Part shown: positions 11,470 through 23,040 of the stretch, in pieces
Layout: the number at the start of each line of letters is the position of its first letter
How positions within the stretch are numbered: position 1 is the first letter of the stretch
NCBI RefSeq assembly: GCF_932276165.1
Contig: NC_063993.1
Location: 6,520,001-6,584,000, forward strand
Source: Plutella xylostella
Taxonomy: Eukaryota > Arthropoda > Insecta > Lepidoptera > Plutellidae
Direction of reading: 5' to 3'
Length of the DNA: 64,000 nucleotides
Notes under the pieces: model-generated
Seen by the model: only the letters and a program-made list of their open reading frames with translations
The model's database searches: none
Told to the model about the DNA's origin: nothing
Position numbers and translations under genes: made by a program

Positions 11470-11680
11470 CCGTATGGCGTAAAGACAGACCTACCCGCGG
11501 GATGGTAGCACAGCGCTGATACCAATCATACGGTAGCTAAAGACAGACTACGCCGTCGATTAGTAGCGGCGCATAACTCCGCCGGCCGGGTGGTATATAG
11601 TGAAGAGAAAGAAAACCACGCCCGGTGATAGCGTAAAGACAGACTATGACTGCGGGTGACAGGTAGCGTAAAGACAGACA
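11470..11680. repeat. Degenerate tandem motif (gcgtaaagacagac) beside a splice donor
   Basis: The core taaagacagac recurs four times, at about 11480, 11538, 11634 and 11669, usually preceded by ggtagcg. Spacing is irregular, from about 35 to 96 bp. The array ends a few bases from the donor of the Btk29A BTK-motif exon on the minus strand. Read on minus the core is gtctgtcttta, pyrimidine-rich. Confidence 0.6.
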
Positions 11681-11687
11681 GACTCAC

Positions 11688-11834
11688 GTGTGTCGGGCGC
11701 GGGCTCGGGCTCGGGCTCGGGCAGCGGCCACACGGCGGCGAGCGCGCAGCCGGGGGCGCGCCGCGCGCCGCTGCAGCAGCCCCAGCGGCGCGCCGACCAC
11801 GCCGCCGGGTGGTAGCGCGCGCGCCGCGGGTTCG
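11688..11834 (-). CDS. Btk29A: Btk29A exon with zinc-binding BTK motif
   Basis: The preceding exon supplies one base of the first codon (phase 1). The frame reads TNPRRARYHPAAW, then WGCCSG and APGCALA, then an acidic-proline run PEPEPEPAP before the donor GTGAGT. H, CC and C match the zinc ligands of the BTK homology motif. The exon is strikingly GC-rich compared with its introns, and the same DNA is open in several other frames, which are shadows. Confidence 0.85.
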
Positions 11835-14800
11835 CTACGCAGACTGGTGGGAGATGAGAGAGAGATTAGAGACTTATTCAAAGTATTAATCATGCACATA
11901 GAAGAGACAGTCATTAAGTTAAATATTATGGTCACAACTGTAATCCCCGAAGGGGTAGATAGAGGTGGCTCGCAAGTAATCACCCAATCATTGTACATTT
12001 ACATTCACGTATCGCCAGTTAGGAATGAGTAAAATGCACTTACTTCCCTACGATCGTGTGTGAAATAATGTATTCCCATTTTACGGTGCATAAAATATAT
12101 CTTAGTAGCTGTTGTCTGTAGGTAATTTAACGTCAACACTCACTGCTCCTGATAGTAGTTATCCAATGCAGGCGCTCCGCGAAGCCGTCAGCGACGAGAT
12201 ACAACGTGTAGTCGTTACTCAGCTCCGTGTAGCCCACCTGCGACAACACACGCCATGTAAAACAAACTCTGTAATATAAATACAGACAGTAGAACCGGGA
12301 TGCCACATTGATATGCAGGACGCGTCCCCGGGATCAGATTTATGAGGACTACAATGTTGTGCGTGGAGAGGAAACTCACTGTCTAGCCTTTTCTTTACAA
12401 TGTTATTCTGATGTTTACTGTTATTAGACTTGTTAGAGTTGTTAGTGTAGGTATTCAGTATTTGTATACCTAATAGAAGACAACCGAGTTGATTAAATAG
12501 ACAGTGAGTGAACGCAGTAGGCCAGAAGTAATAAGAGCACTAAAAAATCATATTGCCTAGAGGGCCTCCTACCGGTCATAGATTCAACTTCCGTCTTATG
12601 CTCCCCATGCTCGAATTTTGAATTTATTTTAATTGCTGCCCGATTGATGACTGAAGGGGAACCTGAACTAGGCCTGCTCCACATTATGGATGTATGGGTG
12701 GAGGTGTTGTATTGCTCCTAGACACCTTTACACCAGAGGAACAATGTTAGCTGCTGATGACAGCACATACCTGGAAGGGGAACCGGAAGAGCGGGCTCTT
12801 CTCCGCGTCTCCGTCGGGGATCTGCTTGCTGAGCTCGCCGAGCTGCGCCTGCTCCACCGTGTGGATGGACTCGGTGGCGATGCGCCCGCGCTCCTTGCGT
12901 CGCTGCAACCAAACAGTTACTGTTACTTACGGACTTACAGTACTTCCCTACTTCTCCATCTTGTAAACTTTATTTAGATCAAACAGCCCTTCTAAGACAC
13001 GCGAGATTGTTTAAAATTCAAGTACTATCCAATATACACTCACGGGCAATGAAAATGTTCCATTAAGAAAATCACCAAATGTTGTACTTCTAAATGGAAA
13101 AAGTAACTTAATGACGCCTTCTGCAATAGTTAAGTAGGTACATTTTACGGCGCATCAGATTATTACGAACTAAAAAAGTAAATATTTTGATCAAATTTCG
13201 TATTAAATGTTTAAAAAAATTGGGGCCATTTGGTGTCTGCATTTTGTAAGTGGAACTTTTTCTTTGCACGTGAGTGTATATTGATATTATCAATAGAAAA
13301 TGTGTCTAATTTAAGGTTTAGTGAATATTTTAAGGTCTGTCCTTCATTAGAACATTCTTGATATACTTACCTAATTGCTTGCTATGTTTCATTTACATGA
13401 TGGTTCTACATTAATAACAAGACATGAAAGCCAATAGCAAAACAAACCGCAACGCCTACGTTCTGCGATAAAGCAGAAATATTGCAGCCTCAACGCCAAT
13501 AATGAATAGTTAAAATCAGAAACGGGCATTCGAGAATCCATAAAATAGGTCGAAACTGACAGACCTATTAAGTGCTTCCTTTACGCTACAGTGACCTATA
13601 ATTGAATTCAGCATAAAAGCTGCTCTAGCACTCAAAAATTCAGTTTTAAAGTGAAATTAATCATGTACGAGGTGAATATATTTCAATAATAAATTTCTGT
13701 GTATACTATTGTATAATGAATACTTCAAATCGATGTACATACAACTATTTCTGTATATCCCCGAGATGAGCAGGAGTTCAGAGATAGCGGGTGAAAAAGA
13801 ACGATACTTTAAAGTTTGCTTCTTTATATGATAGGTCAACCATAACATAACATACAACACTTGCAGGAAGGCGAACTAAGTCGCAAGTTCAACATTTATT
13901 GTGAAGAGTCCTAATTTCCAGCAGCAATGTTATTATGAGATAAACAAATTGCGTTCCGGCAGGACGCAAAACTTTTACGAAAGGCTTTACAACTCCAGAC
14001 ACTAATTGGTTCTACTGTGTGAACGTTTATACATAACGTTACCCGTATCAGCATACGCCGTGCGGTGTTACATCCACTACATACTATGTCCACTCTAAAC
14101 GTGGAGGTTTCTAATTTAGCTCTTACAGCAACGGCCTGAGGCTCAATGTTCTTTGGGAGGTTGCGGTGAGGACTATGCGGTCTGTGCTCTCGGCTTGGCA
14201 GTGTGCCAGCACAAAGTTGACGCGCTCGTTACCCCAAGTAATGCTACAGAATACACCAATCAACTGTTAAGTGGCCAACGACAACGTAGCTGGCTGGATG
14301 TAAAACGAAACAGTCGAAATGTTTAAACTGGCATTGGTTCGCTTGACCCCTTCATTGATATTGCATTTGACGGACACCAAGGACGCTGGGTATGACAGGG
14401 GTCAAAAGGTTGTGAACAAAACATTTGTTTTTTGCCGAAAAGGTGTCGGGTGAGTATTACAACGTGGTCAGAACGTGAGAACGGTAGGAAGCGCTTTGTT
14501 TGATCATGTAATCCGACATGGAATTTGGAATGGGTATAGGATGAGATATGAGCACCACAATAAATGTTTTTTATCTTATTTGCTTCGTAGTTAATGGACA
14601 ACTACTAGCAATCAATATTTTCGATTAACTGTTTACAATCAACATAAAATGCACGTACGAATGTATGAATGACCTCATCACTATTTACAATAATAGGAAT
14701 AAAACGTCGGAAGTTCAGAACAAATTGCAAAGATACGTCTGCTAGTGACATGGATGTGAATAAATGATTCGATCATATGTTCTTAAACGATCGAGAACGG

Positions 14801-17800
14801 AAATAGTTAGGGAATAAAATTAAAAAACCTAAAAGAAATGAATGATCATGTGGCATGCAGATGATAGGATAAATTTGATAAAAGTGGCATTTATAATTTA
14901 TAAATTAAAAATGCTCCGCTTAGATTCTGAAAGACGAACCATAGTCTTACTGATTGCCACATGAATGTTCTACGAGCCGAATCTCGACTACAGAGGCTCA
15001 TTTTGATCAGACATCTGCGCGGGCGTAGAGATTATATAATTATTATTCCCGACGCTATGTGCAGGACAGACTGCTTTACATGGATATCCGTCAACATGGC
15101 TAATTTTACTTCGAACATCAGGTGATTAGCGTAAAATGTCCTAACCAAACTTGATAACACAATTATTTTACACAAATTGAGGGGGGGGGGGACACTCAGT
15201 GCGAGAACCGGATGTTGAATTCGGGACCTTAGGATGTTCAAGCAGCGTTTTACCACTTTACCACAAATGCAGATAGTTGCTATATTATAATTATGTTAAA
15301 TAAATAATATTATGTTATGTAAGTACCTGCCTACTTTGTACGACAGGATATGAGAGATACCTAACATAATTTATACAAAGATGTATGCCAGTTTATAACG
15401 GACGTATCCGATATCGATACAGTTACAAGTCAATATCGGGATCAGTTGGTACCGATAATATATCGCTTACGGTATGGCAATAAAACTGCTAAAAGCATTT
15501 CCTAGCGGGGTGGCAGCGCCGATAACAGGAACTCGGTTTATAGCAATTTCCACTTGCCACGGCGACCTGACTCCCGATGGATTATTCCGAGTTTCCGACC
15601 ATCATATTGCCGGAAGATAAAGCTTCCAAATGGTTTGTATTTCAGTGTTGCTAACAATCTCATATCTAAAAAATATATATCATGATACAGAAAAAAAAAG
15701 TTTTAAAAAGTCGCTACCTAATGATACTCTGCTGATATAATAATAATGAAATTCTACAAAATGGCACAAGAAACAGATAAGATCTAAAGGGTACCAATTC
15801 ATAATCGGCTAAGTTACTATTCCCAAGGTACCTATAATTAATCAATGAATGTTATATACTTACCATAGTAGAAATGATGGTAATTGAATAAAGTTTTAGG
15901 TTCATTTAGCCGGAGAAGCGGGCGCAACAAATTGAAGCCGTGCAGAAATCTAATTTGACGATTCTGAACAACTGTCTCAGCGGAATGACTTTCGGTAACT
16001 CAGTTTCAACTCGAAAAATAACGAAGGGCCTTCTAGGAAAATTATGAAAAGTTGTATTTAACTTCATAAACTTAAGATTTCAGAGTCTGAATCCAGGCCA
16101 GGTTTCATCATTATCAGCCCGTATCTGCCCACTGCTGGGTATAAGCCTCTTCCCTATCACGCCACCTCTTCCGAGAGGCCAGGTTTAGCGAAATGTAAAC
16201 AGGATAATTATGGATATTGAATTTCATAGGATTGGTTGGCATAATATTTTAGCATTTGTTCACATGAATTCCAAAAACAATAATGATATAGCTCAAAGCA
16301 CAATAACGATCTAAAGATGTAATCTAGACTCAGAAGCTCTACTTACATGACTGTATTTTAAAGTTACTGAAGCGAATAATAAAGTCTGAGGCACAATGAG
16401 AACAAAGCCAGGGTGGGCTGAAGGTTCAAACTGAATCCAACAACGAAAGCCTACACAAAGACCTGCGACATAATGAATACCTCTAGAATATAATAAAGGA
16501 AACTTGTCCCATATCAGAGCTACTACATATTATATTGGAAGTTGCTACAGCGACATGATTGAAATCTGCCTCACAAAAGCTCGGCCGCTCATGCCCCAAC
16601 ACGATAACCAATGTTAGCTAACTAAATTATACAACGCTTAGGGGTCTGATGTGTACATAAAGGGATCCTACAAGAGAAGGTATTCTGTGTAAACATCACT
16701 GATTTGAATCTGATTTGGGAATATGTATTTGTGTTTCTGCGCTATTGGATTCAAATATCGTTGAGCGAACGTTTTTCCAACAATATCTGTTATCAAAAAT
16801 GTAGTTTAAAATCGCAATAAAAATAACACGCTGAACACACATATGGTTAGAATAATTGATTAAATCAAGCGTGAAACACACGGAAACTTGAACAGTCATC
16901 GAGATGATCGCCGCCCGATAACACTTCGCACCCTCGGCGAGACGTATTTTGATTACAAAACAAAATCTCGCACCCCAAGCCCCTCGAGACAAATATGTTC
17001 GTGCAAACAGAGCAGCCACATTCATAGAGGCATTATGAAAAAGCCCTCAAAGAGTTTTAAAAGGAGTGCAGCCTTTTCAGACAATTAGTCTCACTTTTTC
17101 TCGGCGCGGTGTCGCGAGAGCCCTCCATTAAAATTGTTCACATAACGAACGACCGCACGAGGCCCCTGCTCGTGCCTCGTGACTGCAAATACATCAGAGG
17201 GCTACGGTTTACTACACAAGGGGTGCGATTTTAACAACACCTAATTACAAATATTGCGTTCCGTCCGAGTGAAACGAGCCATAGTGTCGATATCTTTTAA
17301 ATGAATAGCGCCCGAAAGAACGTTTAAAGAGGACAATTCTCGTTGCACAATCTCGATAATGAATCGACTCTATCGGAAAACGTTTCATGAGGAAATGATC
17401 GACATTATCGCCGGCTAGCCGATCGATTTGACAGATTGAACGACAACATAGAACATAAATAGCCCATCAAAACATCTACAACGGCTCACATGAACCAAAT
17501 AACTTGATCAATTAAAACTAAAAAAACATGTCCATTTCGGAGGTACAGAATTTGCGTAGGTAGTCACTGAAAAAGGAATGCGCACAATTCCGGCGATCTC
17601 GGTTCGGTGAACCAAATTAGATATTTTCATCGCTTGTTTAATTTTATTATTTACTGTCCAAGCTAAGCAATTAAATTAAAATCTGTTGGTATTTTCTTTC
17701 ATACATAAATAAGGATATAAAGTGTGAATTTACCAGTAATATACCAGGAGTGCAGAGGCGCGCAGTGGGTAGCGGGTGCCGGCGAGGAACTGCCGCCGGG

Positions 17801-20333
17801 CCACAGACACACCCTATTCGCGCATGCGCCTAATCCCTAACCCCCGCAGGCCGCCCTTACACCAACATCACCCCTGACTCTATCCTCCTCTCGCACTAAT
17901 TAAGCGAAGAGTCCAGAATCAGCCTGAACGCGTGGGAGGCATTCACGTATTACCGAATCCAGGAAACGTTCGCCAACATCCGTCTATCAGTGTCAACTCG
18001 TGTGATAGCGCTCATATACGTAGATCTAGAGTAGGTACCTAGGTACAACGCTAATACAGGATGCAGAATCTAAAACGTCACTAACAGGATGTGCAATATT
18101 GTAGTATAAGATACCATGAGATTAACTAACAAGTAAGAACCAACGCAATGTTATTATTTAATTAGAATAGCGACGAATGCAAATCGAAAAGATCCTTACA
18201 AACAGTAGTTATTTTGATGGAATGTTATGTAGACCTACCACATGAACTGCATTCATGTATAGGTCAAGTGCAATGATGACCTGCCTAGCGGCAAGATTAG
18301 TGATTGAATTATAATTAAATTAATTATGTAATAAGAATGACTTTGGATGCGCTTGATGAGCGTGCACAGGCAGACACTCGCAATAGTAAAAAGTTATCTA
18401 GACATTTTATTTCAATTCTTGCTGGATTAGTTAACATTATTAACGATATTACTCATAGGTGCATAAGGAAAGTAACTACGATCAGAGAGCTACTTCGTCA
18501 TAACTGAACCTGCTTGCACCGTCCACACCATGTATTCCCGTTATCGATGACTAATCTTTGGGGCTACCTTTAGTAGCGATTCTTCATCAAAATTTACATA
18601 ACGTATCCTTTATAGGCAATCACTTCTAATCTTTGGATGCAGTTTTATTTTATTTTAAACATAAATAAAGGTAGTTTACATCCAGGGCCCGAATTAATTT
18701 TCCATCCTACGTAATATTAGGGTATGATATAATAACATTACGATACTAAGATTTTACGTTAGTCCAAAAAATAAAACCTCAAGTCTGCTTAATAATAATT
18801 CAAATTCAACCTCTTCAACTTGAGAACCCTCCGTATAATTATTCAACCTCCTTGTTCCGGTCGGCGGGCGACGCACTACTCTATGGTCGGCACATTTTTT
18901 TGTCGTTCCCGGCCGGGAACCGAACGATGGAATGTTATTTATTTGCATTTTTGAATGATGACTAAGAGCTACATGCAAGAGAAATGCTACATGAATGTGG
19001 TTAATTTATTACTCGTTTGTCACCAGTTAACTACTTTTGAATCAGATTAAGTTTATTAGAAGATTTTTTTTCTTTTTTTCACGCTGATTATTTAGCAAAG
19101 ACGATAGGGCCTTGCATGGTATAAATAAACATAGCCATAAACAGTTAATAATGCAATAGGTATATAAATCCAACCTTATCCTATTTGGTGCAAAAAGTAT
19201 TTAAATATTGTAGTCTACGTACTCGTACCTAGCCAAGCCTTATTAAGGGTAATCGTAAACATTTTTCCCCGAATTACCGCCGGAAAACAATTGAAGGCGT
19301 TGGAAAGATCGCGCACATTAAACTTTGTAAAATATAGCATGGGTCCTATGGCGTTTGGTTGACGGATTCTTTTGCCTGGTGCATAAAGTTGAAGTTTAAA
19401 TGAATTACTAATAAAATTTATGAGTTTCACAACTGTCCTAGGGCTCTAGCTATATTTTTCTCTTACTTTTTTAGTATAGATAGACTCAAAAAAACTACGG
19501 GAATGTGTTTTTAAATGGAAGATTTCATACTACAAAATAAAATAAAGTTAGAAAAAGTTAAGTATAATAGATGCAATGTAGCAGCTACATTAAAATTATC
19601 GTAATCGAATCAGGCAGGCAATAAAAGCCACACCATCACAAATCATGCAGTAAAATATTTAAAAAATTAGTTCAATTGGATTCAACACCATGAGTCAGAA
19701 CTCAAAACACTCAGCATAGAGATAAGAAAAGTGTGTTTACTTACTGTTTTATTGTCCACAAGTTATATAGTTAATTCCTTAGCCGCATGAAAAATAGGAA
19801 GTAGAGTACACATTACCACTAATGCACTGTTTATTGAGATAATTTGGAAAGCTTTGGATAAATAACTTATTAATAACCTTTTGTAAACCAATATACCTAA
19901 GTCCACTACTGGACAAAGGTGTTATGTTTTGTGCCATATTTTAAGTCAATAGGAGAGAAAGTATATGTATAAAATTAATAAAGTATAAAATAGATAAACA
20001 TTTTGGTAATACAATACATGTCACCAGCCACATCTACTTCTGGACATCTAACTTTACACTCCCATGAAATAAGCAAAACTTCAACCCTAGATATAGACAC
20101 AGTATCTGAAGTATATAATAAGCTAGCTTGATTGATTATATTTAATTATTTAAAGCCCTTACCTCTCCATCAGTATCATAGTAAATGAGGAACTTCTTAG
20201 TGAGTATGAACCAGCGCTCCTTATAGTTCACCGGAGTGAAGCGTTTCTTATTCTGGGATCTCTTCACCATGAACGCTTGGCAAATAACTTCATCTTCACA
20301 CTCATCTTTCCCAGCCATGGTGCATGTCTTCAT
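11688..20333 (-). CDS. Btk29A: Btk29A, Tec-family tyrosine kinase, N-terminal part (4 coding exons, partial)
   Basis: Cytoplasmic Tec-family non-receptor tyrosine kinases bind membrane phosphoinositides through an N-terminal PH domain and a zinc BTK motif, then signal through SH3, SH2 and kinase domains. Exons on minus: 20333-20163, 12902-12771, 12237-12144 and 11834-11688. Phases join cleanly (0, 0, 1, 1), giving about 181 residues: PH from the MVKRSQNKKRFTPVNYK segment (about 22-38) to LHWITTIRS, then the BTK motif with YHPAAW, GCC and PGC. The zinc ligands His and three Cys are all present. Splice sites are canonical GT..AG. SH3, SH2 and kinase exons are not found in the window, so the gene continues past its left edge across an intron of at least 11 kb holding LINEs and a SINE. 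The family is recognised by the near-identity of the first exon to Drosophila Btk29A, from memory. Confidence 0.88.
11835..12143. other. Btk29A: Btk29A intron
   Basis: Intron between the BTK-motif exon and the third PH exon. On minus the donor is GTGAGT at 12143-12138 and the acceptor is ...tgcgtag at 11835-11836. Nothing else is recognised in it. Confidence 0.7.
12144..12237 (-). CDS. Btk29A: Btk29A exon, PH domain C-terminal helix
   Basis: Minus-strand translation begins VGYTELSNDYTLYLVAD and ends LHWITTIRS. This is the last strands and the C-terminal helix of a PH domain; the conserved Trp is in LHW. The acceptor is ttgtcgcag, the donor is GTGAGT and the exon ends in phase 1. Confidence 0.85.
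12771..12902 (-). CDS. Btk29A: Btk29A exon, middle of PH domain
   Basis: 44 codons: RRKERGRIATESIHTVEQ through to PLFRFPFQ. The RGRI strand and the closing FPFQ followed by VGY match the Tec-family PH core. The acceptor is tttggttgcag, the donor is GTATGT and both boundaries are phase 0. Confidence 0.88.
12903..13036. other. Btk29A: Btk29A intron start, left of a MITE
   Basis: Beginning (in window coordinates) of the 7.3-kb intron between the first two coding exons. It holds the acceptor-side polypyrimidine tract and no other feature. Confidence 0.6.
13037..13276. mobile_element. Tc1-type MITE, 240 bp, TA target site (family M1)
   Basis: The ends CACTCACGGGCAATGAAAA (left) and its near-complement, ending CACGTGAGTG (right), are flanked by TA on both sides. 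The inverted repeats extend with gttcca and onward. There is no ORF of its own. Other copies lie at 38520, 45558, 55250 and 57402, with an end fragment at 54550. Confidence 0.85.
13277..16090. other. Btk29A: Btk29A intron, non-coding
   Basis: No exon is recognised. A run of eleven G at about 15181-15191 and a block of more mixed composition at about 15390-15640, with GC-rich patches, stand out. The latter could be regulatory DNA. Confidence 0.4.
16100..16190 (-). repeat. LINE 3'-end fragment
   Basis: Text catcattatcagcccgtatc followed by cccactgctgggtataagcc is the reverse complement of the common lepidopteran LINE 3' end, which reads as aggcctatgtccagcagtgg. The cat-rich start is the simple-repeat tail. 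Similar scraps occur at 47365, 48577 and 50832. Confidence 0.6.
16860..18010. other. Btk29A: Complex-composition block in Btk29A intron, candidate regulatory DNA
   Basis: 16860-17460 and 17730-18010 are visibly less AT-rich than the rest of the intron and contain CpG-containing words without repeat character. 17740-17850 is a GC-rich island. No open frame resembles a protein. An enhancer or an alternative Btk29A promoter is possible. Confidence 0.3.
18011..20162. other. Btk29A: Btk29A intron, non-coding
   Basis: AT-rich sequence without recognised exons. A short scrap at about 19895-19920 (gtccactactggacaaagg) resembles the LINE 3'-end motif. The donor of the first coding exon (GTAAGG on minus) is at 20162-20157. 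Confidence 0.45.
20163..20333 (-). CDS. Btk29A: Btk29A first coding exon, PH domain N-terminus
   Basis: 57 codons from the ATG at 20333-20331; a second in-frame ATG (MAGKDE) lies five codons on and could be the real start. The text MVKRSQNKKRFTPVNYKERW is the first PH strands with the basic phosphoinositide-binding loop. Directly upstream on minus, ...ctgtattatttag precedes the ATG and may be an acceptor, implying a non-coding 5' exon further upstream (higher coordinates). Confidence 0.9.
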
Positions 20334-22093
20334 CTAAATAATACAGAATACCAGATTAATTAATTTTTTCAATAGGTATTCAGCCTGCATTTATGGAAAA
20401 AAAATACTGTTATTTCTATCTTTGAAATTTAGTCCACCAACTAAAACCTATACAACAGACTATTTTTGAGTGAGAACTGCATAAAAATAACAAGCATGGT
20501 AAGTCTATTAAGATATGGCTTTCCCTTGTAAGAAAAACCTAGGCCTTGTAATAATTTACTCTCTGATGGGGTACGCAGATGAGCATTGCTGTGATGAAAT
20601 ACAGACATTTCATTTTATTTTAGCTCTGAGTTTTTTGTGTATTTATGTTACTTTTGTAATCATAATCTCAATAAAATTATAGGTCCTGCTGCCTACTTAT
20701 TTAATCAATTTTTTTTGTCTGAAAAATATACACCTTACACAACCCCATACCTTTATCAAATAGTTGGTCTATATATTATATTCCTGAAATCATAAATTAT
20801 TGAGGAACCTGTAAGATGCATTCCGAAATGTAATTTTAAAAAGATAAAAATAATTTTGATAAGTTTCCAAAGATTTGTCTTCTTTACTTGGTAGGTACTT
20901 CACAGGAGTGATAATATTACCTATTCGAATGAATTTATAACTACTTATATTGTTGGTACGAAGGGGTACCAGCAGTTCACCTACAATAATCCTTCTTTGT
21001 CCAAAATAAGTCCTGATGAAACAAACGAGTCGACAGCAGCCGGCTAGACTAGTTTGAAACAGTATTTTTATTTACAAACCTGTCGTCATTAGAAGCACAT
21101 AACGTAATTTGATTTAAGGACACAACGATATTCCAAATCGGTTGATGAGTAAATAATTATTAAGTGGAAAAATAATTCACATGAAAACTTTACACACACA
21201 ACACACGAGTAAAAACTTGTTTCGTTTCGTTCGTTTGACTTTTGTCTAAAAAAACAACCAACAAAATCCTCTTGTCCGAAAACGTCTGTGTTTTTTATTA
21301 TCTGTGAACGTTCTGTTCTCAGAATACGTATAACATTTGTCTCAAGGAACATAAAGTAAGGTATACAAACTTTACTAACTTATTTTCATGAAAATCAATA
21401 ATGTGAATTTTATTTTTAGTTAGGTAGGTATTTACTTTAAGGCGTTATTATACGCAGAACGCTTGGAATCTAGAAGCAGGTAATCTAAAAATCGCTATAT
21501 TTTATTAAAGGACAAATCCGTTAAAAAGCCATAAATAATAATAATAATAATAAAAAGCCATAACCAAACAGTAACTATTTTATTTTAAAAATTTAGGCAC
21601 TTAACTTAGTAACTACCTAACTTAAATAACGGATAATGATAAAAAGTCTTAGCAAAATCGCACATCGCACTCTTTATTGTTAGGACATTATAGTTGGACT
21701 GTACCTTCGGCAACTTCTACATGCCAGGCAACAGGGAACACGGAAGTTATGATTTTTTATCCACTGACGGCGCTAGTTCTGCATAGCGTATAATAGCGCC
21801 TTAATAAGTACCTAGTTTGGTAAATAAGTTAAAATGAAATACCGATTGATAATCTTTTTGGAACAGATTTGTGCTAAATAGATGGATTGAATATCGATTT
21901 AAATATTTGCATAGGTGCCATTTCTGTTTTCATTACTTCACAGAGTTTTACTCTGTGAATTCAAAAACTTATTCTGAGAAACTGACATATTTTGGTCTGT
22001 GATTGCAATGCAAATGGCGCAGCGAAACGAAAGTTGACCAAGTTGTGTTGTGATTCTTTTATTTGCATAAGTTGCTAAATTTCAACAATAATA
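20334..22093. promoter_or_regulatory. Divergent intergenic region between Btk29A and MED7
   Basis: Btk29A starts leftward and MED7 starts rightward from this 1.8-kb gap, so it must hold the MED7 promoter and probably a Btk29A 5' exon or promoter. No TATA box is convincing. The segment at about 22000-22060, just before the MED7 start, is less AT-rich. A short ATA microsatellite is at about 21537-21552. Confidence 0.5.
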
Positions 22094-23040
22094 ATGTCTT
22101 CAGACACGGCTCAAGTCAGCTCCTTACCCTTGCCCCCAAAGCAATACATAAACTTTTATACAGATGAAAATGTACGACGAAATAGAGCACCTTTACCACC
22201 ACGTCCGATTCATGATACATATTCCATGTTTGGAAATACATTCAACGCCGATGATACTATTATTCGATCATTAGAGAGTCAGGTAAAGTGTTGTGATTAT
22301 TTAAATGTCCTTAGATGTTCCACCAACCATATCTATAATTTTTTTATGCCAGTCGGTAATCAATGGAAAAGGTACATTTTGTGTTACAAAAACTCCTTTT
22401 ATTTCAGGGCTTTCGTAGATTATATCCTATGCATTTTGAAAGAAGACGTGAACTGAAGAAACTAAACCATTCACTATTGGTGAATTTCCTGGATTTGCTT
22501 GATTTACTGGTGCACTGCCCAGACTCACCTAAAAGAGCTGAGAAAGTTGAAGATCTTAGTTTGTTATTTATACACATACATCATCTTCTCAACGAATTCA
22601 GGCCTCATCAGGCAAGAGAAACATTGAGAGTCATGATGGAATTGCAGAAACGCCAAAGAGTTGAAACTGCCATGAGGTATGAAGGCATTATAAAATATTT
22701 TAAATCAAACCATGCACCCGATAGTGCTCTGCAGAATTTCTCAATTGGTTTCCTCTTGCCTCACTTAAAAAACTAAAAGTTTCATAGATTTTCTTTCTGC
22801 TTTTATTTAATACAATGATTGTCTTCTAATTTCAGGTTCCAAAAACATCTTGAAAAAGTTCAGGATATCTTGCAAGGGGCACTACAACATTTGCCAGATC
22901 AAAATGAGATAGATTCAAAGTTTCTAGTTCCTACTGAAATACTAGAACACATGGACACCAGTCAGAGTGAAAGTGCTAATGCTGATCCCTGCTATGAACT
23001 GGATCGGATCATGTGTAATGTTATTGATAATATGAGATGA
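22094..23040 (+). CDS. MED7: MED7, Mediator complex subunit 7 (3 exons, complete)
   Basis: MED7 is a middle-module subunit of Mediator, which links transcription factors to RNA polymerase II in the nucleus; it forms a coiled-coil hinge with MED21. Exons: 22094-22282, 22408-22676 and 22836-23040, with GT..AG junctions (donors gtaaag and gtatga; acceptors atttcag). The product is 220 residues, close to the metazoan length. It opens with SSLPLPPKQYINFYTDEN and a proline-rich APLPPRP stretch, then GFRRLYPMHFERRRELKKLN, then the helical hinge segment NEFRPHQARETLRVMMELQK. The second junction restores RFQKHLEK, as in animal orthologues; reading through it would give an unrelated tail. It is convergent with API5 and divergent from Btk29A. 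Confidence 0.95.

Noticed and set aside
11656..12032. Arg/Ala-rich open frames on both strands (77-114 codons)
   Set aside because: They are out-of-frame readings of the GC-rich Btk29A BTK-motif exon; the frame that carries the zinc ligands and joins in phase is the real one.
22363..22776. 137-codon open frame starting MEKVHFVLQKLLLF
   Set aside because: Its first codons are MED7 intron 1 and its last 34 residues read through the second donor; splicing at 22676 to 22836 restores the conserved RFQKHLEK.
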